Counted from the first letter of the stretch, positions 28,628 to 38,695 are shown. The stretch is DNA of 64,000 nucleotides from Chloroflexota bacterium (GCA_026707585.1 JAPOWQ010000062.1:1-64000); one strand, 5' to 3'. Notes: generated from the sequence alone by a model not told the origin. Made by a program: numbers and translations.

Positions 28628-29458
28628 TTATGCGTGGAGTCCGACGAGGCCGCGATTGATCGCGATGCGCTCGCATCTAGCGTAGGCATAGGCTCCAGCT
28701 ATCACACTCGTGAACGCGATGGCGGCGACGACCAGGAATTCAACTTCGATTGGGAAGAGCGACGGCGTTCCGATGGTCGTGGAGCGGAGCAGGTCGACGA
28801 TGTAGGTGTAGGGGTTGACGTAGGCAATCCAGCGCACACTCCAGGGCAGGATGGCGATTGGGTAGGTGGCGCCGGCCATAACCATGGCGAGCGCGCTGAG
28901 GGCACTGGGAAATCGTGCGCCCCGGGCGACCAGCCCGAGCCCGGCGAAGCCAAGTCCCATGCCGAAGAACGCGACCAGCGTTATGAGCACGGCGGCGAGA
29001 GCCGGAAGGGAGATTGCGAAGCCCTGACCCTGAAACAGCGCGATCGCAATCAGCAGCACGAGCAGCGCCTGGAACAGCGCGAAGCCAATGTTGACGATCG
29101 TGGCACCGGCCAGCGCCGTCCACCGTGGAGCTTCAGCCACCCAGACGTGCGCGAGCGTGCCAGTGACGTTTGACCGCCCGAGGAACTCGACACCGCGCCA
29201 GAGAGCGGCCACGGCTACGTGGAGCGCGACGTACCCGGTGACGGCGTAGGCCAGGAAGCTCCGGCCGCCTCCGCTGGCCTCGAAGCCCGAGTCTCCGAAG
29301 GCCGTGCCGGTGAGAGCCAAGGGTACGAAGAAGAGGAAGGACCAACCGATCTGGTATAGCCACATGGCCTTGAAGCGCGCGGACTCCAACCATTCGGCGC
29401 GCGCGTGGGTGAGCGTGGCCCTGAAGAGCGCGGCTGCTTCAGCCCCGAGGCCAGCCAA
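28628..29458 (-). CDS. ABC-2 type transporter permease
   Basis: A 276-residue integral membrane protein with about six hydrophobic segments, for example WSFLFFVPLALTGTAF, GFALFQALLVLLIAIALF and PALAAVLITLVAFFGMGLG, and the ABC-2 signature region YPIAILPWSVRWIAYVNPYTY. It is the third gene of an ATPase-permease-permease operon and starts with a TTG immediately after the TAG of the preceding permease, so translation is probably coupled. The transporter likely exports a small molecule or lipid-like compound; the substrate is unknown. Confidence 0.85.
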   Translation of the reverse strand: MAGLGAEAAALFRATLTHARAEWLESARFKAMWLYQIGWSFLFFVPLALTGTAFGDSGFEASGGGRSFLAYAVTGYVALHVAVAALWRGVEFLGRSNVTGTLAHVWVAEAPRWTALAGATIVNIGFALFQALLVLLIAIALFQGQGFAISLPALAAVLITLVAFFGMGLGFAGLGLVARGARFPSALSALAMVMAGATYPIAILPWSVRWIAYVNPYTYIVDLLRSTTIGTPSLFPIEVEFLVVAAIAFTSVIAGAYAYARCERIAINRGLVGLHA

Positions 29459-30289
29459 CTAAATCCACTCCAATTCACCCTTGGCTCGGGCGGCCCTGTC
29501 CATGGCCCTCAGCAGAACAAGCCCGATCGCGCCATAGACCAGGGCGATCCCCAGAAGCGCGCCGCACGAGAGCATGGCGTGCTGCAGGTCGCCGAAAATG
29601 AGTGCGTCGCGCAGACCGCGGATGGTCCAGGTTGGTGGCAGAAGTGCTGAGAGCGATTGGGCCCAAACCGGAAGTACCTCGACCGGGTAGGCAATGCCGG
29701 CCAGGATTCCGGCCACCATCGCGAATAAGCCGACGAAGAGATAGCCCTCGCGGTACCGGAGCAAGATGGCCGCCCACGGCAACGCTATGGCGATGGTCGC
29801 CAGGCCGCCGCAGATCAGCACGGCAAGGGCCGGGCCGACGTTCAGCACCAGAGGAAACCTGAACAGCGCCCAGGCAAGGCCAAACGACCCGAGCGCCATG
29901 ACTGACGGCGTAAACGTGCGTCCGATCGCTCCGCCGCAGATAAGGACAACGCGCGTCGTCGCTGTTGCCCAAATGGTGGGCAGTGTTCCCAGGCTCCGGT
30001 CAAAGCGCAGGTTGTTTGCCAGTTCGGCCATCGTCCAACCGGCCCAAAGGAACGTGGTAGCGCCGATGACCGAGTAGGCAAGATAGTTTTCTGTCCCGGC
30101 CTGCCGTGCGAAGTTCTCAAGGCCTGAGTTCGCAGGCCCTGCGAGCGCGATGGTGGCGAGCACAATCGGTAGCACCCACTGCAGCATTCCAATGAGGCTT
30201 GCCGTCATGAAGAAGGGGTGGCGGCGGTCGATTCGCCAGCCCTTGCGAATGAGCGCAAGCAGTGCCCGAATCTCTCCGTGGACCTGCAT
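29459..30289 (-). CDS. ABC-2 type transporter permease
   Basis: A 276-residue membrane protein with segments such as ASLIGMLQWVLPIVLATIAL, YSVIGATTFLWAGWTM and LFVGLFAMVAGILAGIAYPV, and the ABC-2 hallmark YPVEVLPVWAQSLSALLPPTW. The ATG at 30289 lies 4 bases after the ATPase stop; an earlier in-frame start at 30406 would overlap the ATPase gene deeply and reads like shadow sequence. It pairs with the following permease to form the membrane part of an exporter. Confidence 0.87.
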   Translation of the reverse strand: MQVHGEIRALLALIRKGWRIDRRHPFFMTASLIGMLQWVLPIVLATIALAGPANSGLENFARQAGTENYLAYSVIGATTFLWAGWTMAELANNLRFDRSLGTLPTIWATATTRVVLICGGAIGRTFTPSVMALGSFGLAWALFRFPLVLNVGPALAVLICGGLATIAIALPWAAILLRYREGYLFVGLFAMVAGILAGIAYPVEVLPVWAQSLSALLPPTWTIRGLRDALIFGDLQHAMLSCGALLGIALVYGAIGLVLLRAMDRAARAKGELEWI

Positions 30290-30293
30290 CGAG

Positions 30294-31340
30294 CTAGCGT
30301 TCAATGAAGGGCCGCTCGATGCGTGAGCCGGTGATGGCGATGTAGGCGTCTTCCAGGTCGGGTTCGCGGAGGCGGGCCTCTTCGACCACGATGCCCTGGC
30401 TGACAAGTGCGCTGGTGAGGGCGTCGCTGCTGCGCCAGCCCTCCTGAGCGCGAACGGCTACCGCAAACTCGCCGTCCGGGTTGACGTCGCCCCACCACAG
30501 GCCGTCGGATCCGATGACCTCTTTGGCCGTGGTCAGGTCGCCGCGCAGCAGGAGGTCGAGGCGCGGCATTTCGCCGGCCTGGCGGATGAGATCGGCGGGG
30601 CGGCCTTCGGCGACCAACGAGCCGCTCTGGATGATTCCGACGCGGTCGCAGATCTGTTCGGCCTCGTAGAGGTTGTGGGTGGTGAGCAGGATGGCGGTGC
30701 CCGACTCGGCGATCTGTCGAATGAGGTGGCGGGCCTCCCGGGCAGCGACGGGGTCAAGAGCCGCCGTGGGTTCATCGAGCAGCAGCACCGGCGGGTCGTG
30801 GAGCGTGGCGCGCGCGAGGTTGAGGCGCTGCTTCATGCCCGTGCTGTAGGTCTCGACGAGTTCGTCCATTCGATCCTCAAGGCCGAATTGCTGGGCGGCC
30901 GCCTGGATGCGCTCTGCGAGACGCTCCCTGGGCATGAATGACAGCGTGCCGAAGAGTTCGAGGTTTTCACGGCCGGACAGCCGCCAATACATGCCGCGCT
31001 CACCGGCGAAGAGGACGCCGATATTGCGGCGGACCTGACGCGGCGAGCGGGTAACGTCGAAACCAGCCACGGAGGCGCTGCCTGAGGTAGGTTCCAGCAG
31101 GGTGGCGAGCATCTTGACGGTGGTGGTTTTGCCCGCGCCGTTGGGACCCAGCAGGCCGAAGCAGTGGCCTGGCGAGATGTCCAGATCCAGGTCGTTGACG
31201 GCGACGATGCGCTTGGGTTCAGCGGGCTCGGCCCGGAAGCGCGGCAGGCGTCCGCGCAGGCCGCGACGCACCCGTGGCTCGAAGACACGGCTCAGCGACC
31301 GTACCGATACGGCGGCCGGGTCTGCGTTCACGTTAGGCAC
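30294..31340 (-). CDS. ABC transporter ATP-binding protein (ABC-2 exporter)
   Basis: A 348-residue nucleotide-binding subunit. Walker A GLLGPNGAGKTTTVKML, signature YSTGMKQRLNLARA, Walker B VLLLDEPTAALD and the H-loop LLTTHNLYEA are all canonical; Q-loop is in IGVLFAGERGMYWRL. The C-terminal 80 residues form a DrrA-like extension. The start is GTG at 31340. It is the first gene of a three-gene exporter operon with two ABC-2 permeases; the drug/lipid exporter class (DrrAB-like) is the closest match, but the substrate is not predictable. Confidence 0.93.
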   Translation of the reverse strand: MPNVNADPAAVSVRSLSRVFEPRVRRGLRGRLPRFRAEPAEPKRIVAVNDLDLDISPGHCFGLLGPNGAGKTTTVKMLATLLEPTSGSASVAGFDVTRSPRQVRRNIGVLFAGERGMYWRLSGRENLELFGTLSFMPRERLAERIQAAAQQFGLEDRMDELVETYSTGMKQRLNLARATLHDPPVLLLDEPTAALDPVAAREARHLIRQIAESGTAILLTTHNLYEAEQICDRVGIIQSGSLVAEGRPADLIRQAGEMPRLDLLLRGDLTTAKEVIGSDGLWWGDVNPDGEFAVAVRAQEGWRSSDALTSALVSQGIVVEEARLREPDLEDAYIAITGSRIERPFIER

Positions 31341-32186
31341 TTCTCATTCCGAGGGGCCCTGCGCGGTTCGCTAGCTGTGATCAACTCAGGCCTGGCTGGC
31401 GAGGATTCGCTCAAGGGTCAAGCCAATAATCGCAGTGTAAGGTCACTCCTAATGCGGGGTAGCAAGCCAAGCTGGCATCGTTTGCTTTATTGCGCGTCGC
31501 TGGGACCTCTGCGGACGTGGACCTGCCTCTCGTGCGAGGCCTTGGTGAAACCCTAGTCTTCGCTGCTCACATACAAGGGCAGGGTCGGATGACGAAGTGG
31601 CGATCAGTGAGCGCCGTTTGAACCGCACCTAAGGGTGGCCCCTCCACTGAGGAAGCGCGTGGCGATAGCGCAAAGGCAAGCGATTGGATACCGCATCCTC
31701 GCGTTTCGGGCCTAAGTCGCGCACAACCTCTGGGCGGAAGTTCGGCGAGTCCGAAACACACGGGTCGCACGGGTCGCAACGGCGAGAGCCGGCGTCAAAC
31801 GCGCCGCTTGGTCCTGACACCGTGCACGCCGCGACCAAGGGAAAGCCTCGGCGTTATCAGATGGCAGCTAGGGTCTTCGACGGGATGCTGCCGCTGTGGC
31901 ACGAAGCCGGGCGGATCCAACCCTTGGCAGGCTGACAGTGGACGGCACGCCACGTCGGACTAGGGTTGCACGACTGACTTGGCGTCGTTTGGCTCGCTTA
32001 CTGGCTGCTACTCGTCATCCCAAGCGGCCTCGCTGCACGATCACTGTCCAGATCGTGGCAGCGTGAGATTCAAAACAAGCTCCGATGGAGTCCAGGGTGC
32101 AGTCGGACTTAGTTTTCCATTCGGCTATGCAATGTCGACTTGCAGCCCGTGAGTTCATGAACTGGGAGCCGAACGCTCTCTACGGT
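31341..32186. other. 0.85-kb gap, no gene seen
   Basis: The open frames lack recognisable products. A short plus-strand frame at 31684-31935 ends with RRYQMAARVFDGMLPLW and could be a remnant, but nothing supports it beyond being open. The stretch should contain the promoter of the minus-strand ABC operon. Confidence 0.45.
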
Positions 32187-33095
32187 CTAGCCGGAGGCGT
32201 GAGCGGGAATGTGGTCGATCATCTCACGCAGCAGACGCGTGGTATGCGCTGTGCTCCCGCAGCACGAGCCGATGATCGACGCGCCAGAGTGGATCCACTG
32301 CTCGGCGAAGTCCACCATCCTCTCCGGCGGATAGAGGTAGCACACCTTTCCGGCCACCAGTTCGGGAACGCCAGCATTCGACTGCGCCATCAGTGGTCGC
32401 TTGGGTCCGGCGGCCAGCATTTGATCGAGTATCTGGGACATTTCGTCCGGTCCATTGCCACAATTGCAGCCAACGACATCGGCCCCGGCGTCCTCGCAGG
32501 CGCGCATGCCGTCAGCAGGTGCCACACCCATCATCGTGTGGAGATTGATTTCGTAGCTCATGGTGGCGAAGACCGGCAATCCGGTTGACCGCGCCGCTTG
32601 TATGGCGATCTGCACCTCCCGCGTGTCGCTGAAGGTCTCGCAGAGCAGCAGGTCGGCACCACCGTCAGCGAGGGCCTCCGCTTGCACGCGGAAGGCCTCG
32701 CTCATTTCTGCCTCGGTCACGGTGCCGAGCGGCTCAAGGAAGTCACCGCTCTGCCCGATGTCGCCGGCAACCCACGCGTCGTCACCCGCAGCCGCACGAG
32801 CCTGCTCCGCAGCGCTGCGACTAATTGCTTCAGCCTGGCCGACGAGCCCCGCTCGCTTCAGGCGGATCAAGTTGCCGCCAAAGGTGTTCGTACTGATTAC
32901 ATCGGCGCCGGCGTCGACGTAGGATCGGTAAACGGACTCCATGCGGTCGGGGAACCGCAACGTCACCTCTTCGGGGGCTTCCCAGTCGCGATCCTCGAAG
33001 TCGTTTAGCAAGCTACCCATTGCGCCGTCAAACAGGATTGGACGCTCCGCGATGGCCTGCAGAACGGCGTCTGGAACTGAACGATCGATGGACAT
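32187..33095 (-). CDS. Homocysteine S-methyltransferase family protein
   Basis: A 302-residue TIM-barrel enzyme of the Pfam S-methyl_trans family, related to the N-terminal domain of MetH and to BhmT/MmuM. Start motif ILFDGAMGSLL, then STNTFGGN, and zinc ligands in GCNCGNGP and IGSCCGST. It likely transfers a methyl group to homocysteine from a donor such as a betaine or S-methylmethionine; the donor cannot be told. ATG at 33095 is chosen over a TTG four codons earlier. It stands alone on the minus strand; an MtbA/MtgA-like corrinoid system was not found next to it. Confidence 0.9.
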   Translation of the reverse strand: MSIDRSVPDAVLQAIAERPILFDGAMGSLLNDFEDRDWEAPEEVTLRFPDRMESVYRSYVDAGADVISTNTFGGNLIRLKRAGLVGQAEAISRSAAEQARAAAGDDAWVAGDIGQSGDFLEPLGTVTEAEMSEAFRVQAEALADGGADLLLCETFSDTREVQIAIQAARSTGLPVFATMSYEINLHTMMGVAPADGMRACEDAGADVVGCNCGNGPDEMSQILDQMLAAGPKRPLMAQSNAGVPELVAGKVCYLYPPERMVDFAEQWIHSGASIIGSCCGSTAHTTRLLREMIDHIPAHASG

Positions 33096-33352
33096 GGTGT
33101 AGCGCAACTCGTTCGGTCGGATCGATCAATCGCGACGGTCGAGTATAGGGCGGCATTCAGCGGCAAAAAAGACGAGTCGGCGTAACCAACGGCCATAGGC
33201 GAGGCCGCAGGATATCGATGCTTCGGCGGAAGGAGATTCGGACTCTAGTGGGATAATTCCTTCAGGGCACTAGCATCGTTTTGGCATTTCCAGTGGGAGC
33301 GTTCCGCGATCGAGTACTGGCCAAGCACTTGGCGAGGGGAGGGTCGCCGACC

Positions 33353-33709
33353 ATGCAGAAGCAGCCTCGGAAGCGACGGAGTTTGGTATCGCTGGTTGCC
33401 GCGCTCGACGGAGCGACGACAAAGAGCGCGAAGGCTCGTGCGCACTATGATCTTGCTCTATTCCATGACAACAACGGGCGGGAAGCGCAGGCGATCCCCC
33501 ACTACCGAAAGGCCCTCGCGCTGGGTATTGGTCCTGAAGTCAGAGCCGAGGCGTACGCATGGCTCGCAAGCAGCTTGTACAAGACTGGCTGTCCCGTGGA
33601 AGCGTCTTCGAGCGCGCGCCAAGCCCTGTGTCTCACCGATGACTCGTCACTCCGGCAGTTCCTAATCCGGCTGCTGAGACGTATCGACCGAGCAAAAAAC
33701 CAGTCCTAA
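33353..33709 (+). CDS. Tetratricopeptide-repeat protein
   Basis: A 118-residue soluble protein with two to three TPR units: ARAHYDLALFHDNNGREAQAIPHYRKAL and AEAYAWLASSLY followed by EASSSARQALCL show the W/L-G-Y-A-F-A-P spacing. The basic N-terminus is MQKQPRKRRSL. The ATG at 33353 is preferred because GGGAGGG lies about 9 bases upstream; the frame is open to 33281. Small TPR proteins of this kind act as protein-protein adaptors; the partner is not known. Its neighbours offer no functional hint. Confidence 0.7.
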   Translation: MQKQPRKRRSLVSLVAALDGATTKSAKARAHYDLALFHDNNGREAQAIPHYRKALALGIGPEVRAEAYAWLASSLYKTGCPVEASSSARQALCLTDDSSLRQFLIRLLRRIDRAKNQS

Positions 33710-33947
33710 TCCAGGGATGTGTGCGTCGACTTAACCGTTGGCCGTGCATCGATGCTCGGGCAAGAGCCGGGGGCGGGAGCACTGTCCAACACCCGACATG
33801 AAAGCAACCTCTTTGGCGGTTTCGGCATGCCGAACCGGTTCGTTCGCGCTTGCCAAGTCAGCGTCCACGGATCGTGCGTCGGCCGAGCGACTGCGCCAAT
33901 GCAACATGACTCTCTGGCACGGAGCTTGGTCGAATCGCGGCTGTTGG

Positions 33948-34760
33948 TCACGCGGCTGGCTTGTACCCGATGTAGACAATGTGGCGGGACAAAGCCACCA
34001 TGCATTGATCGGCGCTGACGTCGAATAGAAGGTCCAACCAGAGATCTCGCTGGCTGCCTTCAAGACGGTTGAAGCTCTCGTCGTCGGCGGATATCGCAGG
34101 CTCAACACCCGCAATCTGGGCCGTGTGGAATCCCACAGCCTCATGCATGGGAGCAATCTCGTCGAGGCGAGCGAAATAGCCGCAGAAACCACCTGGCGGG
34201 GCATCAGGTGAGCGGTGCCCGTTTCGAATGTGTGACCAGACCGACTTCCGACTCTCGATCCACAACGGGTTGTCCCTCGTGAGGTACCCGAGGATTCCGA
34301 GTCTAGAGACCAGAGCGGAAAAGATGACTCTGCCAGATTTCAGGCACGCGTAGGCTGAGCGTAGGGCTACCAATCGATCGGTCTTTAAGACCAGGTGGTA
34401 CAGAGGACCCATCGGGAGCACCGCGTCGAACGCCTTGCGCGGAATTCCGCGAAGGGTACGTGCATCACCGACATGAAAGTCAATCTGATCGAAAAGATCG
34501 AGATCGTTTGCCGTTGCCTTGCATTGGGCCACGTATTCGTTGGCTAGGTCGATGGCCGTAATCTAATGGCCGCTCCGGACAAGGGAAAAGGTATAGAAGC
34601 CCGTGCCGAACCCCACTTCGAGAATCCTGCCGTGTGATGGCAGATATCGATTCAGGTAGCGCCACGTGACTTCGGCTTCCAGTTGGTGGCGCTGCCATCG
34701 CGCCGCCTCGGCGTCCCAGCCCGCGTTGTACATCTGGCGAATGTCGCTCAGGTCATCCAT
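33948..34760 (-). pseudogene. SAM-dependent methyltransferase with internal stop
   Basis: One reading frame of 271 codons encodes a class I methyltransferase: motif I ILEVGFGTGFYTFSLV, then after the stop ITAIDLANEYV (the acidic ribose-binding strand), FHVGDARTL and FDAVLPMGPLYHL (motif IV region). A TAG at 34563-34565 interrupts it just after SGH; homologues commonly have Gln there, so CAG-to-TAG is likely. The frame is otherwise intact on both sides. Start ATG at 34760. Either a recent nonsense mutation or a base-calling error; both halves alone would lack a complete SAM fold. Confidence 0.8.
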
Positions 34761-35057
34761 TGGCGTTCCAACTGATCGGTAGCTAGGCGGCCTCTGGACC
34801 ACACCTGCCAATGGCACCCGCTGCCTGAGCGAATCGCGGACGGCTCCATCGGCCACGTGTGGATTCTAAGGCTGAATGCTCGGCACGGGATGGTGGCCTT
34901 GGTCGTGATGGCGTCGGTCCGGATCAAGCGTGCTTGCTCCATGGTGGGAGGTGCGACTGCACAGGATCTGGCCCAGAACTGCGACATGAGATTGTGCGAA
35001 GGCTGCAGGAAGCGGCAGCCGTGCGTGAGGAGTCATCCCTGAAGAATTACCTGCGAC

Positions 35058-36818
35058 TCAGTTGACCCCGACGGTCTGGCGTTCGTAGAGGTGGCGGTAG
35101 GGCCCGTTGTTCTCGAGCAGATCCGCGTGCATGCCCGCCTCAACGATCTGGCCGTCCTGGAGCACGAAGATGCGGTCGGCGTTGCGGACGGTAGCCAGGC
35201 GATGCGCAATGACGAGGATGGTTCGATCCGTGGACTCGGCGAGGACGGCTTCGTAGACCCGGCGCTCGGTCACCGAGTCCAGGGCCGAGGTCGCCTCGCC
35301 CAGGATCAGGACATCGGGATCCCGCAGCAGCGTCCGGGCGATCGACAGCCGCTGGCGTTCGCCGCCGGACAGGTGGGACCCGCGCTCGCCGATGCCGGTC
35401 TCGTAGCCGTCGGGCAGGGACAGGATGAAATCGTGGATCTGAGCGACCCGGCAGGCGCGCTCAAGGGCCGCTGAATCAACGTCGCCGAGCCCAAAGGTGA
35501 GGTTTGACCGAACACTGGCGTTGAAGAAGAAGGGATCCTGCGCGGCCAGACCGACCGTTCGTCGCAAGTCAAGCAGTCGCAACTCCATGAGCCGGCGGTC
35601 ATCCAGACGCATGTCGCCCGCGTCGGCCTGGAACAAGCGGGTGAGCAGCTCGGCCGTGGTCGACTTGCCGCAGCCGCTGGCCCCCACCAGCGCCACGACT
35701 TTGCCCGGCTCGACGAGCATGCTGAGGCCCCGCAGAACGGGCGCATGCATGGTGCGGTGGGTGAACTCCACGTCGTCAAACTCAACGCTCGGTGGGCGGG
35801 CCACGGCCAGCGCCTCGGTGATCGGATCGTCCTCGACCGGCATGGCCAGGGTGTCCTTGAGGCGACGTGCTGCGGCGAAGATGGCGCCGGCATCGAACCA
35901 GCGCATCTCCGAGGCCTGGGCGACTCGCAGGCCCGACAGCACCAAGCTCATGAGGGCGCCGATGTCACCGGTCGACAAGCGCCCCTGTGTAAATTCGAAG
36001 CTGCCGTAGCCGAACACGATCAAGGGACCGACGCCCCAGCTCAGCGCGATCCCGAAGTCAGCCGCGACTCGTCCTGCCATGAACTCACGCAGTCGGTCTG
36101 TCCGGACGCGAGCCGACAGCGCATCAAAACGTCCTTGCGAGAGCGGCTCATGCCGATGTTGCTGAAAGAGGCGGATTCCGCTGAGGTGCTCGTGCAGGAA
36201 GGCGCTGACGTCGGCGCCGCTGGCCAACCGCCGCTCGGCGGCCAGACGACGCAGCCCGTAGTCAAAGCGGGAAGTAAAGAAGTAGTAGGCAGGTATCACG
36301 GCCAGCGCCAAGAGCGTGAGGCGCCAGTTGAGCGCAAACCCCACTGCAAAGGCCGCAATGGCGGTGGCGATCGTCATACCCAGTCGGCCCATGCCCCAGC
36401 CGATGAAGTACGCGAGTTCCTCGGGTCCGTCGAGCACGCGGGCGGCACGCTCGCCGGTGGACATGGGGTCGATGTCGACCATCCGCACGTGCTGCAGATG
36501 GCGAAAGGTCGTTTCGGTCATGCGGGCGGCGCTGCGCAGCGTGGCTCGCTGGGCACGGATCTCCATCACCGTCATCAGGGCGGTGGCCGCGAGGGGGGCG
36601 AAGGCCGCCATGAGGAGCGGCGTCCAGGCGGCGGGGAAGCCTTCGTGCACGCTTCTATCGATGAGTTCGCGCACCCCCAGCGAACCGGCAATCGTCAGGG
36701 CGATGACCAGCCCGCCGATTGCCGTCGTTTCCGCGAGGGTGCGCGCCGATGGCCGGCCCAGGCGCATGGCGGCCACCAGATCGGCCACGACCGCACGTTC
36801 GCTGGCCAGCCGACTCAT
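35058..36818 (-). CDS. ABC exporter half-transporter (subunit B), atypical Walker B
   Basis: A 586-residue TMD-NBD fusion of the MsbA/MDR type. Six membrane helices occupy about 30-310, for example AIGGLVIALTIAGSL and LTLLALAVIPAYYFF. The nucleotide domain has Walker A VGASGCGKSTTAELL, Q-loop GLAAQDPFFFN, signature HLSGGERQRLSIARTLL and H-loop VIAHRLA. Walker B reads LILGEATSALD where LILDEATSALD is the norm: the magnesium-coordinating Asp is Gly, the catalytic Glu is kept. Its ATG overlaps the stop of subunit A (ATGA), implying a heterodimer. Exporters such as TM287/288 also have one degenerate site, usually by loss of the Glu. The substrate is unknown. Confidence 0.92.
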   Translation of the reverse strand: MSRLASERAVVADLVAAMRLGRPSARTLAETTAIGGLVIALTIAGSLGVRELIDRSVHEGFPAAWTPLLMAAFAPLAATALMTVMEIRAQRATLRSAARMTETTFRHLQHVRMVDIDPMSTGERAARVLDGPEELAYFIGWGMGRLGMTIATAIAAFAVGFALNWRLTLLALAVIPAYYFFTSRFDYGLRRLAAERRLASGADVSAFLHEHLSGIRLFQQHRHEPLSQGRFDALSARVRTDRLREFMAGRVAADFGIALSWGVGPLIVFGYGSFEFTQGRLSTGDIGALMSLVLSGLRVAQASEMRWFDAGAIFAAARRLKDTLAMPVEDDPITEALAVARPPSVEFDDVEFTHRTMHAPVLRGLSMLVEPGKVVALVGASGCGKSTTAELLTRLFQADAGDMRLDDRRLMELRLLDLRRTVGLAAQDPFFFNASVRSNLTFGLGDVDSAALERACRVAQIHDFILSLPDGYETGIGERGSHLSGGERQRLSIARTLLRDPDVLILGEATSALDSVTERRVYEAVLAESTDRTILVIAHRLATVRNADRIFVLQDGQIVEAGMHADLLENNGPYRHLYERQTVGVN

Positions 36819-38563
36819 GCGGTCTGCGCTCCCGCGCCGAACTGGGTGGCATGCAGCTGCCAATACAGGCCGCGCCGTTCGAGGAGCTGGTGCGGCGCTC
36901 CCGATTCCACCACCCGGCCGTCGTCGATGACGACGATGCGGTCGGCGTCGCGCAGGGTGGCGAGCCGGTGGGCGATGGCGATCACCGTGCGCGACGCCCG
37001 CACGCGGGCCAGCGCCGTCTGAATGTGTTCCTCGGTAATCGCGTCTAGGGAGGCGGTGGCTTCGTCCAGCAGCAGGATCGGCGGGTCTTGCAGGAAGACC
37101 CGGGCGATCGCAACGCGCTGCCGCTGTCCACCGCTCAGACGCACGCCCCGGTCGCCGACGACGGTGTCGTAGCCGTCGGGGAGCGACGCCACATAGTCGT
37201 GAAGATCGGCATGGCGCATCGCCGCGATGAGGTCGGCATCCCTGGCTTCCGGCCTGGCGACCTGGAGGTTCTCGCGAATGGAGGCGTTGAGCAGGACGGC
37301 ATCCTGGGGGACGATCCCGACATCGCGCCGCAGGTCGCTGAAGAGCAGGCTGCGAATGTCGTGACCGGCGATGTGAATCCCGCCGGCGTCGGCGTCGTAG
37401 TGCCGCAGGACCAGATCGGCCAGGGTGGTTTTGCCGGAGCCGGTTGGCCCGACGATGCCGACGAATTCGCCGGGCTGCACATCCAGGGAGACGTTGCGGA
37501 TGGGCTCCAGACGGTCGTCGGCATAGCGGAACGAGACGTTAGCGAATTGGACCGAGGCATCGGCCGCCGACAGCCGCACGCGCTCCCTGCCTTCGGCGAC
37601 CCTGGGCTGCTCGTCCAGGAGCGGCGCAATCCGCCGCCAGGGGGCGGCCACACGCTCGTAGTCGGCCAGGTAGTCCGAGGAGTAGCCGAGCCCGCCAAAG
37701 TAGGTCAGCGCGATCTGGACGAAGGCCGCGACCATGCCCGGCGTTGCGCGCCCGGCCTGCACTTCAACCACGGCGATGGCGAAGACGGCCAGGATGCCGA
37801 AGGCGCGCACGAAGCTCCAGAGATTCCGCGCGGCAGCGGCGGTGAACGCGACGCGGAAGGAGCCCTCCTCAAGGCGACGGTGGTTGAGATCGCGCAGCCG
37901 GGCGAGGGCCGGATCCTGGGCCTGGATGGAGCGGATCATGCGGGCGCCTTCCAAGGCCTCGTGAACGTACTCGCGCGTCCGCGCGGCGTGGGCGCGGTCG
38001 GCGGCGTTGGCGGCATGCATGGTCGGGGCCACGAGCCGCTTCATGATGTAGAGCGTGGGCGCGAAGGCCAACAGCACGAGCGCCAGGCGCCAGTTGAGCA
38101 CGAAGGCCGCGACCAGGGGCGCGATGATTTCAAAGGTCGAGAGGAAGCCCTTGAGCACCAGCAACTGAACGGCGAAGGTCACCTGGCGCAGGTCGCCGGT
38201 CAGGCGCTCAACCAGGTCGCCGGTCACGTTGCGATCGAAGAAGTAGCCGTCCTGGCTGAGCAGCCGGGCGAAGAGGTCGCGCCGGATGTCGTGGGCCATG
38301 GAGACATCGGCGATCTCGCGAAAGATGCGGTTGACGATGACGAGGCCGCGATGCAGGAACTGGGCGGCGGCGATGCCAAGCACGGTGAGGACGATGGGCA
38401 GCCACAGGCCGGCGGGCAGGGCCTCGTCGAGGAGGTGGCGGATGCCCAGCGGGATCAGGGCCAGGAAGGTGACGCCAACCAGCGAGGCCGCGAACCCCGG
38501 CAGATAGATCAGCGGACGCCGGCGGATATAGCCGAGCAGCAGCAGCAGTTGTCGGTGAGTCAC
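36815..38563 (-). CDS. ABC exporter half-transporter (subunit A)
   Basis: A 582-residue TMD-NBD half-transporter. Six transmembrane helices lie in about 15-300, such as LIYLPGFAASLVGVTFLAL and LWLPIVLTVLGIAAAQF. The NBD is canonical: Walker A GIVGPTGSGKTTLADL, Q-loop VGIVPQDAVLLNASI, signature RLSGGQRQRVAIAR, Walker B ILLLDEATASLD, H-loop AIAHRLA. It is transcribed first, and its TGA overlaps the ATG of subunit B by 1-base offset (ATGA), so equal amounts of both are made. Together they would form a heterodimeric multidrug or lipid exporter in the cytoplasmic membrane. Confidence 0.94.
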   Translation of the reverse strand: MTHRQLLLLLGYIRRRPLIYLPGFAASLVGVTFLALIPLGIRHLLDEALPAGLWLPIVLTVLGIAAAQFLHRGLVIVNRIFREIADVSMAHDIRRDLFARLLSQDGYFFDRNVTGDLVERLTGDLRQVTFAVQLLVLKGFLSTFEIIAPLVAAFVLNWRLALVLLAFAPTLYIMKRLVAPTMHAANAADRAHAARTREYVHEALEGARMIRSIQAQDPALARLRDLNHRRLEEGSFRVAFTAAAARNLWSFVRAFGILAVFAIAVVEVQAGRATPGMVAAFVQIALTYFGGLGYSSDYLADYERVAAPWRRIAPLLDEQPRVAEGRERVRLSAADASVQFANVSFRYADDRLEPIRNVSLDVQPGEFVGIVGPTGSGKTTLADLVLRHYDADAGGIHIAGHDIRSLLFSDLRRDVGIVPQDAVLLNASIRENLQVARPEARDADLIAAMRHADLHDYVASLPDGYDTVVGDRGVRLSGGQRQRVAIARVFLQDPPILLLDEATASLDAITEEHIQTALARVRASRTVIAIAHRLATLRDADRIVVIDDGRVVESGAPHQLLERRGLYWQLHATQFGAGAQTA

Positions 38564-38695
38564 TGAAACGTCAACCTGAGAGGGAAACGCGGAGGGTACC
38601 TATCGAACGGGCTCGCAGCAAATGGTCAAGCACCGGGCACTGCGGCCCAAGACTCGCGGCTGCTTCTCATTGCGACTCACGGGCACTGAAGATGC

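Noticed and set aside
37088-38566. Long plus-strand open frame of 492 codons
   Set aside because: It is the exact antisense of ABC exporter subunit A, with low-complexity Glu/Gly/His content and no domain motifs; a GC-rich shadow frame.
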